DNA from: Phocaeicola coprophilus
GTDB taxonomy: Bacteria; Bacteroidota; Bacteroidia; Bacteroidales; Bacteroidaceae
Length of the DNA: 58,215 nucleotides
NCBI GenBank assembly: GCA_016900015.1
Contig: JACJJM010000024.1
Location: 1 to 58,215, forward strand
Reading direction: 5' to 3'
In this document: positions 52,953 through 58,215 of the stretch, in pieces
Layout of the letters: every line of letters starts with the position of its first letter
Numbering within the stretch: the first letter of the stretch is position 1
Notes under the pieces: generated by a model
The model's input: the letters and a program-made list of their open reading frames with translations, nothing else
What the model was told of the DNA's origin: nothing
Database searches by the model: none
Position numbers and translations under genes: made by a program

Positions 52953-53252
52953 ATGTTTGATATGCACAAAACAGAAGAAAGTGTGAAAAAGGCAAAGGAG
53001 CTGATGGAGGCTGGCAAAATCACTGAAGCCATCCGGCATCTGGATGAATCGCTGTGCGTTCCGGAATTGTCCCAAGCCGACGAACTTTATTATCTGCGCG
53101 GGAATGCTTATCGCAAACAAGGCAACTGGCAAATGGCGCTTAACAGCTATCTGGAAGCCATCGCGCTCAATCCCGAGAGCCCGGCAGTTCAAGCCCGGGC
53201 CATGATCATGGATATCTTAGAGTTCTATAATAAGGATATGTACAACCAATAA
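52953..53252 (+). CDS. Small TPR protein at the head of the oxidoreductase operon
   Basis: 99 aa (96 if the start is ATG 52962). Two TPR units: VKKAKELMEAGKITEAIRHLDESLCVPELS and ADELYYLRGNAYRKQGNWQMALNSYLEAIALNPES. It is 10 bp before the ferredoxin gene, so co-transcribed. It may help assemble or scaffold the oxidoreductase; no direct evidence. Confidence 0.8.
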   Translation: MFDMHKTEESVKKAKELMEAGKITEAIRHLDESLCVPELSQADELYYLRGNAYRKQGNWQMALNSYLEAIALNPESPAVQARAMIMDILEFYNKDMYNQ

Positions 53253-53262
53253 AGTGATTTTT

Positions 53263-53487
53263 ATGGCAACAATTAAAGGGGCTATAGTCGTCGACACCGA
53301 ACGCTGCAAGGGATGTGGCTTGTGTGTGGCCGCATGCCCGGTGAAAATTATCAGTCTCGCCCAAAAAGAGGTGAACAAAAAGGGATACCCGTTTGCGACG
53401 CAAACAGAGGACAAGTGTATCGGATGCGCTTCATGCGCCATTGTTTGTCCGGATGGGTGTATATCTGTTTATAAAACCAAAATCTAA
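53263..53487 (+). CDS. korD: 2-oxoacid:ferredoxin oxidoreductase, delta (2x[4Fe-4S] ferredoxin) subunit
   Basis: 74 aa. Two [4Fe-4S] motifs: Cys15, 18, 21, 25 (CKGCGLCVAACP) and Cys52, 55, 58, 62 (CIGCASCAIVCP). It carries electrons from the TPP centre to free ferredoxin. First catalytic subunit gene of a delta-alpha-beta-gamma operon. Confidence 0.92.
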   Translation: MATIKGAIVVDTERCKGCGLCVAACPVKIISLAQKEVNKKGYPFATQTEDKCIGCASCAIVCPDGCISVYKTKI

Positions 53488-53498
53488 ATTTTAACTAT

Positions 53499-54581
53499 AT
53501 GGCAGAAGATGTTGTACTCATGAAAGGTAACGAAGCCATCGCACATGCCGCTATCCGTACCGGTGTGGATGCTTATTTCGGTTACCCCATCACTCCTCAG
53601 TCGGAAGTCCTCGAAACGCTCGCCGAGCAGAAGCCCTGGGAAACCTCGGGCATGGTGGTGCTCCAGGCTGAGAGTGAAGTTGCTGCAATTAATATGGTAT
53701 ACGGTGGTGCAGCCACCGGCAAGAAAGTGATGACCTCGTCGTCCAGTCCGGGTGTGAGCTTGAAGCAGGAAGGCATTTCCTATATCGCCGGCGCTGAGTT
53801 GCCCGCGGTCATTGTGAATGTGATGCGTGGCGGTCCCGGTCTTGGCACCATCCAACCCAGCCAGGCTGACTACTTCCAAAGCACCAAGGGAGGCGGCCAC
53901 GGCGACTATCGTCTCATCGTGCTCGCTCCTTCGTCCGTACAGGAGATGGCTGATTTTGTTGACTTGGCCTTTACGTTGGCCTTTAAATACCGCAATCCGG
54001 CATTGATTCTTTCTGACGGTGTCATCGGTCAGATGATGGAGAAAGTGGTCCTTCCTGCCTGGCGTCCGCGCCGCACGGATGAAGAGGTTATCGCCCAATG
54101 CCCGTGGGCCACTACCGGAAAGACTAAAGGGCGCAAGCCGAATATCATTACTTCGCTGGAACTCGATTCTGCCATCATGGAACAGCGCAACATCCATCTG
54201 CAAGCCAAATATAAAGAGATTAGCGAGAATGAGGTGCGTTTTGAAGAAATCGCCTGCGAAGATGCCGACTATCTGATTGTAGCCTTCGGCTCATGTGCCC
54301 GCATCGCACAGAAATCCATAGAGATTGCCCGCGAGCAAGGCATTAAAGTGGGCATCCTGCGCCCCATCACCTTGTGGCCCTTCCCCTCGAAGGAGATCGA
54401 GCGTCTGTCACATCAGATGAAAGGCATTCTCTCCGTGGAGCTGAACGCAGGTCAGATGGTGGAAGATGTGCGCCTCTCTGTGAACAATGGAGTCAAGGTG
54501 GAGTACTTCGGACGTATGGGCGGTATTGTGCCTGACCCGGACGAAGTGGTGGAAGCTCTCAAGGAGAAACTGATGAAATAA
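53499..54581 (+). CDS. 2-oxoacid:ferredoxin oxidoreductase, alpha subunit (KorA/VorB-like)
   Basis: 360 aa. It has the fused domain I/II pattern of alpha subunits: MKGNEAIAHAAIRTGVDAYFGYPITPQSEVLE, a conserved MTSSSSPGVSLKQEGISYIAGAELPAVIVNVMRGGPGLG stretch (substrate and TPP contact), and a C-terminal transketolase-like domain (GILRPITLWPFPSKEI, LSVELNAGQMVEDVR). The complex oxidises a 2-oxoacid with CoA to acyl-CoA, CO2 and reduced ferredoxin. Sequence alone does not separate 2-oxoglutarate from branched-chain 2-oxoacids; the gdhA gene nearby hints at 2-oxoglutarate. Confidence 0.9.
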   Translation: MAEDVVLMKGNEAIAHAAIRTGVDAYFGYPITPQSEVLETLAEQKPWETSGMVVLQAESEVAAINMVYGGAATGKKVMTSSSSPGVSLKQEGISYIAGAELPAVIVNVMRGGPGLGTIQPSQADYFQSTKGGGHGDYRLIVLAPSSVQEMADFVDLAFTLAFKYRNPALILSDGVIGQMMEKVVLPAWRPRRTDEEVIAQCPWATTGKTKGRKPNIITSLELDSAIMEQRNIHLQAKYKEISENEVRFEEIACEDADYLIVAFGSCARIAQKSIEIAREQGIKVGILRPITLWPFPSKEIERLSHQMKGILSVELNAGQMVEDVRLSVNNGVKVEYFGRMGGIVPDPDEVVEALKEKLMK

Positions 54582-54591
54582 CAACGCATTT

Positions 54592-54765
54592 ATGGACAAA
54601 CAACAAATCCGTAATCTGCTCAATCTCTTATTTATTATCGGGACGGCCGTGACCATCATCCTCTACTTTGCCGTAGACAGTCCTCAGCCGTTCTATTACG
54701 CATGCGGCATTTCGCTTGCCATCAAGATGACGGAAGTGGTGATGCGCATGATACACTTCAAGTGA
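54592..54765 (+). CDS. 57-aa small membrane protein inside the oxidoreductase operon
   Basis: The frame ATG 54592 to TGA 54765 encodes a 57-residue protein with two hydrophobic helices (LLNLLFIIGTAVTIILYFAV and FYYACGISLAIKMTEVV) and a short basic end. It lies 10 bp after the alpha gene and 14 bp before the beta gene, so it is within the operon. It may tether the otherwise cytoplasmic complex to the membrane, perhaps near a ferredoxin-oxidising pump; this is inference. Spacing and clean topology argue that it is a real gene. Confidence 0.75.
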   Translation: MDKQQIRNLLNLLFIIGTAVTIILYFAVDSPQPFYYACGISLAIKMTEVVMRMIHFK

Positions 54766-54779
54766 AAACGTAAGACATT

Positions 54780-55544
54780 ATGACTAGAGAAGAAATAATC
54801 AAACCTGAGAACCTTGTCTATAAGAAACCGGTTCTCCTCAATGATAACACGATGCACTACTGTCCGGGTTGCAGCCATGGCGTGGTGCACAAACTGATAG
54901 CTGAAGTTATCGAAGAAATGGGCTTGGAAGACAAGGCCGTGGGCGTTTCGCCTGTGGGTTGTGCCGTGTTCATGTATAATTATCTCGACATCGACTGCCA
55001 GGAAGCAGCCCACGGGCGTGCGCCGGCTGTGGCAACGGCCATCAAACGCTTGTGGCCCGACCGTCTGGTGTTTACCTACCAAGGCGATGGCGATTTGGCT
55101 TGTATCGGTACGGCTGAGACCATCCATGCGCTCAATCGTGGCGAAAACATAACCATCATTTTTATCAATAACGCCATCTATGGCATGACCGGTGGACAGA
55201 TGGCTCCGACCACGCTGCTGGGCATGAAGACTGCTACTTGTCCCTACGGACGCGATGCGAAGATACACGGTTATCCCCTGCACATGACAGAGATTGCGGC
55301 CACGCTCGAAGGTACGGCCTACGTGACGCGTCAGTCTGTACAAACCGTTGCTGCTATCCGCAAGGCCAAGAAGGCTATTCGCAAGGCTTTTGAGAACTCA
55401 ATGGCCGGCAAGGGTTCGAACCTTGTCGAGATCGTATCCACTTGTAACTCAGGTTGGAAAATGTCGCCAGTGGCAGCCAACAAGTGGATGGAAGAAAACA
55501 TGTTCCCCTATTACCCGCTGGGTGACTTAAAAGATAAGGAGTAA
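54780..55544 (+). CDS. 2-oxoacid:ferredoxin oxidoreductase, beta (TPP-binding) subunit
   Basis: 254 aa. TPP/Mg motif GDGDLACIGTAETIHALNRGENITIIFINN, plus the Cys motif YCPGCSHG and GVSPVGCAVFM near the N-terminus. HGRAPAVATAIKRLWPDRLVF is also conserved. It is the catalytic half that decarboxylates the 2-oxoacid. Next gene follows after 7 bp. Confidence 0.94.
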   Translation: MTREEIIKPENLVYKKPVLLNDNTMHYCPGCSHGVVHKLIAEVIEEMGLEDKAVGVSPVGCAVFMYNYLDIDCQEAAHGRAPAVATAIKRLWPDRLVFTYQGDGDLACIGTAETIHALNRGENITIIFINNAIYGMTGGQMAPTTLLGMKTATCPYGRDAKIHGYPLHMTEIAATLEGTAYVTRQSVQTVAAIRKAKKAIRKAFENSMAGKGSNLVEIVSTCNSGWKMSPVAANKWMEENMFPYYPLGDLKDKE

Positions 55545-55551
55545 AAGCATT

Positions 55552-56100
55552 ATGAAAACAGAAGAAATCATTATAGCAGGTTTTGGCGGACAAGGCGTGT
55601 TGTCGATGGGCAAGATTTTGGCTTATGCCGCCTTGATGGAAGGAAAAGAAGTGAGCTGGATGCCGGCATACGGACCGGAGCAGCGTGGTGGAACGGCCAA
55701 TGTGACTGTCATTGTCAGCGACGAACGTATCTCTTCGCCCATCTTGAGCAGTTATGACACGGCCATCATCCTCAATCAGCCTTCCATGGCCAAATTTGAA
55801 AATAAGGTGAAGCCGGGCGGTACGCTCATCTATGATGGATATGGCATCAGTGAGCCTCCCACGCGAAAGGACATCAGTGTCTACCGTATAGACGCAATGG
55901 ATGCGGCTGCTGAGATGAACAACATGAAGGCTTTCAATATGATAGTCCTGGGAGGACTTTTGAAGTTGCATCCCATTGTCAGCATAGAGTCTGTGCTGAA
56001 AGGGTTGCGCAAGACGCTTCCTGAACGCCATCATCACCTCATACCGATGAATGAAGAAGCCATCCGTAAGGGAATGGAGATCATTCGTTCGCACGAGTGA
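55552..56100 (+). CDS. 2-oxoacid:ferredoxin oxidoreductase, gamma subunit
   Basis: 182 aa. Typical gamma start IIIAGFGGQGVLSMGKILAYAALMEGKEVSWMPAYGPEQRGGTANVTVIVSDERISSP. It binds CoA in the complex. Last gene of the operon, followed by a strong terminator at 56166-56228. Confidence 0.93.
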   Translation: MKTEEIIIAGFGGQGVLSMGKILAYAALMEGKEVSWMPAYGPEQRGGTANVTVIVSDERISSPILSSYDTAIILNQPSMAKFENKVKPGGTLIYDGYGISEPPTRKDISVYRIDAMDAAAEMNNMKAFNMIVLGGLLKLHPIVSIESVLKGLRKTLPERHHHLIPMNEEAIRKGMEIIRSHE

Positions 56101-56165
56101 CCGTGTTTTTTGGCTTACTAAAATAGAATAGAGTCTTTTTTTACTCCTCTTCGGAGGATGAGATG

Positions 56166-56228
56166 ATGCCGGATAAGGCGATTGGAGCGATACCAATCAT
56201 TTTATCCGGCATTTTTTTGCGATGTTAG
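56166..56228 (+). terminator. Terminator of the oxidoreductase operon
   Basis: ATGCCGGATAA (56166-56176) pairs with TTATCCGGCAT (56212-56222), with an inner GATTGG/CCAATC helix, then seven T. The rest of the 347-bp gap to gdhA shows no gene, only the gdhA promoter. Confidence 0.9.
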
Positions 56229-56367
56229 TCCTTATTTATATGCAGTGTTCCCCTTCTTGGGGTGTTGTCAGTGTAGGGATTGGAATTGTTTGTTTGACTA
56301 TTTGGAGCTATTTTAAGGTATAAAATAAATAATTGAAGCTGTTAGGCCTTATTTTTATGCTTAAATG

Positions 56368-56398
56368 TTTTGTTTATGCGGATTATTATATACTTTTG
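56368..56398 (+). promoter_or_regulatory. Promoter of gdhA
   Basis: TTTTG at 56368-56372 and TACTTTTG at 56391-56398, about 18 bp apart; the ATG is 49 bp downstream. Confidence 0.65.
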
Positions 56399-56447
56399 CA
56401 ATCGTGAATAGCAGAATTGTTTATAGTGATTAGTAAATTTAAGGTTT

Positions 56448-57782
56448 ATGAATGCAACTAACGTATTAGAAGATTTAAAAAGACGATTCCCGAATGAACC
56501 TGAATATCATCAGGCAGTAGAAGAAGTACTGAGCACAATAGAGGAGGAATACAACAAGCATCCTGAATTTGATAAAGTGAATCTCATCGAGCGTTTGTGT
56601 ATTCCTGATCGGGTCTATCAGTTTCGTGTGACATGGGTCGATGATCAAGGCAATGTCCGCACGAATATGGGCTATCGGGTTCAGCATAACAATGCCATTG
56701 GTCCCTACAAGGGCGGTATCCGTTTCCATGCTTCTGTCAATTTAGGAATTTTGAAATTCTTGGCCTTCGAGCAGACTTTCAAAAACTCGCTGACGACGCT
56801 TCCCATGGGTGGTGGTAAAGGCGGTTCGGATTTCTCGCCGCGTGGCAAATCGAATGCAGAGGTGATGCGTTTCTGCCAGGCCTTCATGCTGGAGTTGTGG
56901 CGTCATATTGGTCCTGAAACAGATGTGCCGGCTGGCGACATTGGTGTCGGCGGACGTGAAGTGGGTTACATGTTTGGCATGTACAAGAAGCTTTCTCATG
57001 AGTTCACGGGTACGTTGACCGGCAAAGGCATTGAGTTTGGTGGTTCTTTAATACGTCCTGAAGCGACTGGTTATGGCAATATCTATTTCTTGCAAGAGAT
57101 GTTGAAGACGAGAGGGCTTGACTTGAAAGGAAAAGTATGCCTGATTTCCGGTTCGGGAAATGTAGCCCAATACACGGCTGAAAAGGTCATCGAGCTGGGA
57201 GGCAAAGTGGTGACCATGTCCGATTCCGATGGATATATTTATGATCCGGATGGCATTGATAGGGAAAAACTGGACTACATCATGGAGTTGAAAAACCTAT
57301 ATCGTGGCCGTATCCGTGAATATGCTGAGAAGTATGGTTGCAAGTATGTCGCAGGCGCGAAACCTTGGGGTGAGAAAGCCGACATCGCTTTGCCTTCGGC
57401 TACTCAAAATGAGTTGAACGGAGATCACGCTCGTCAGTTGGTGGCAAATGGGGTGATTGCTGTGTCGGAAGGAGCTAACATGCCTTCGACTCCGGAAGCG
57501 ATCCGTGTATTCCAGGAAGCCAAGATTTTGTATGCGCCGGGTAAGGCGGCCAATGCCGGAGGTGTGTCGGTCTCAGGTCTTGAGATGACTCAAAACTCTA
57601 TTAAATTAGGTTGGTCGAAAGAAGAAGTTGACGAACGCTTAAAAAGCATCATGAAAAATATCCATGAGGCTTGTGTGAAGTATGGCACAGAGGCTGATGG
57701 TTATATTAATTATGTCAAAGGTGCGAATGTGGCCGGCTTTATGAAAGTGGCTAAGGCCATGATGGCTCAAGGCATAGTCTGA
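56448..57782 (+). CDS. gdhA: Glutamate dehydrogenase, hexameric (probably NADP-type)
   Basis: 444 aa. It interconverts 2-oxoglutarate plus ammonia and glutamate, the main ammonium-assimilation route in many Bacteroidales. Motifs: GPYKGGIRFHASVNLGILKFLAFEQTFKNSLTTLPMGGGKGGSDF (catalytic Lys region), PAGDIGVGGREVGYMFGMYK, and the Rossmann fingerprint VCLISGSGNVAQYTAEKV. It is a single-gene unit with its own promoter and a terminator at 57818-57849. Coenzyme type is inferred from similarity to the short hexameric class. Confidence 0.95.
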   Translation: MNATNVLEDLKRRFPNEPEYHQAVEEVLSTIEEEYNKHPEFDKVNLIERLCIPDRVYQFRVTWVDDQGNVRTNMGYRVQHNNAIGPYKGGIRFHASVNLGILKFLAFEQTFKNSLTTLPMGGGKGGSDFSPRGKSNAEVMRFCQAFMLELWRHIGPETDVPAGDIGVGGREVGYMFGMYKKLSHEFTGTLTGKGIEFGGSLIRPEATGYGNIYFLQEMLKTRGLDLKGKVCLISGSGNVAQYTAEKVIELGGKVVTMSDSDGYIYDPDGIDREKLDYIMELKNLYRGRIREYAEKYGCKYVAGAKPWGEKADIALPSATQNELNGDHARQLVANGVIAVSEGANMPSTPEAIRVFQEAKILYAPGKAANAGGVSVSGLEMTQNSIKLGWSKEEVDERLKSIMKNIHEACVKYGTEADGYINYVKGANVAGFMKVAKAMMAQGIV

Positions 57783-57817
57783 TTTTCGGATTGTTCACTC
57801 TCGATCTATGATATGCT

Positions 57818-57859
57818 AATAGGAGGTGTCTGTATGGATGCCTCCTATTTTGTTTTTTA
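57818..57859 (+). terminator. Terminator of gdhA
   Basis: AATAGGAGG (57818-57826) pairs with CCTCCTATT (57841-57849), followed by a T-rich tract. Confidence 0.85.
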
Positions 57860-57996
57860 CCCTGATATTTGTTTTTTTTGCCATGACTTGTCACACCCCT
57901 GCAACAGTGCGGGAAAAAAGTTTATTGTTAATGGTACTGTCTGTTAACGTTTTACGTATAAGGCTAAAAAAATCTTCAAAAAAAGTCGTATAAAAG

Positions 57997-58028
57997 TTTG
58001 GAGTGTAAGTCAAAAGGCAGTACTTTTG
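57997..58028 (+). promoter_or_regulatory. Strong promoter of an rRNA operon
   Basis: TTTG (57997-58000), exactly 20 bp, TACTTTTG (58021-58028), with A-tracts upstream (57966-57984) that can act as an UP-like element. The leader after it has two hairpins, GCTTTC/GAAAGC (from 58036) and CACCC/GGGTG (from 58052), and no ORF. The window then ends in what looks like the 16S 5' end, so this is the rrn promoter and leader. The stretch 57860-57996 shows nothing else. Confidence 0.75.
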
Positions 58029-58206
58029 CATCCGCTTTCGATAAGGAAAGCCACCCGGAAGGGGGTGAGAGCGAAGCTTGAAAAAGATGAAAATACAAAC
58101 GAGTAGTACAAGAGCCCGCCGTTAGCAATATCGGCGGAAGGGTATGAAAAAGGAAGTCAACGTCAAACACCTGGGAGCAAAAGGAAAAAAACGAAAACAA
58201 GATATT

Positions 58207-58215
58207 ACAATGAAG
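58207..58215 (+). rRNA. Probable first nine bases of 16S rRNA (cut by window)
   Basis: The window ends TATTACAATGAAG. Bacteroides-type 16S genes begin TTACAATGAAGAGTTTGATC, and E. coli 16S begins AAATTGAAGAGTTTG, so the last nine bases align with the mature 5' end. Only nine bases are present; the call relies on the rrn-like promoter and leader before it. Confidence 0.55.

Overview
The window is chromosomal DNA from a member of the Bacteroidales, most likely a Bacteroidaceae-like gut commensal. The evidence is two SusC/SusD outer-membrane import loci, a type V (FimA/Mfa1-like) fimbrial cluster, SPII lipoproteins with acidic residues after the lipobox Cys, promoters of the TTG-N20-TAnnTTTG type, an HU gene, and ECF sigma/FecR signalling. 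Genus cannot be fixed from the sequence. The last bases look like the very start of a 16S rRNA gene, so an rRNA operon begins at the right edge.

Layout. 1-7.9 kb: a fimbrial cluster (DUF3868/OmpA-like protein cut by the window edge, major fimbrillin, FimB/Mfa2-type anchor, minor fimbrillin, giant tip lipoprotein); palindromic repeat arrays lie on both sides of the AT-richer fimbrillin gene. 8-9 kb: PD-(D/E)XK_2 (Rpn-like) nuclease with a 12-bp coding repeat. 9.2-10.8 kb: pabB and a pabC-like gene. 10.8-12.7 kb: queuosine operon (yhhQ-queC-queF) with what looks like a preQ1-I riboswitch just before yhhQ. 12.7-15.5 kb (minus): HU protein, a PIN toxin/antitoxin pair and an M64 peptidase. 15.7 kb: Lrp/AsnC regulator. 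16.2-24 kb (minus): SusCD locus 1, tlpA-kelch lipoprotein-susC-susD; its first gene has a 9-G tract that puts the signal peptide out of frame. 24-25.4 kb: folA and thyA. 25.6-28.3 kb: DUF418 membrane protein and a DUF6249-ECF sigma-DUF5056 unit.

28.5-39.3 kb is an AT-richer locus 2: fecR, STN-type susC, susD, three lipoproteins or exported proteins including a double thioredoxin, and a convergent ECF sigma gene; an eroded IS1595-type transposase lies beyond it. 40-48.7 kb: SNF2/SWIM helicase, RsmF-type rRNA methyltransferase, Sel1-repeat protein, topoisomerase III. 48.9-52.6 kb: a lipoprotein, tRNA-Thr(CGU), an unknown protein, a secreted nuclease and a ZIP transporter. 52.9-56.1 kb: a 2-oxoacid:ferredoxin oxidoreductase operon with a small membrane-protein gene inside it. 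56.4-57.8 kb: gdhA. 57.9-58.2 kb: rRNA promoter and leader.

How parts fit. The queuosine operon pairs precursor uptake with preQ0-to-preQ1 synthesis under an apparent preQ1 sensor. Locus 2 has the parts of a TonB-dependent transducer circuit (STN-SusC, FecR, ECF sigma). Neither SusCD locus has a carbohydrate enzyme, and both carry thioredoxin-fold proteins, which argues against a simple glycan locus. The ferredoxin oxidoreductase and GdhA both act around 2-oxoacids and glutamate. The least explained structures are short-period (21-23 bp) tandem arrays in intergenic DNA, one family of which recurs at separate places.
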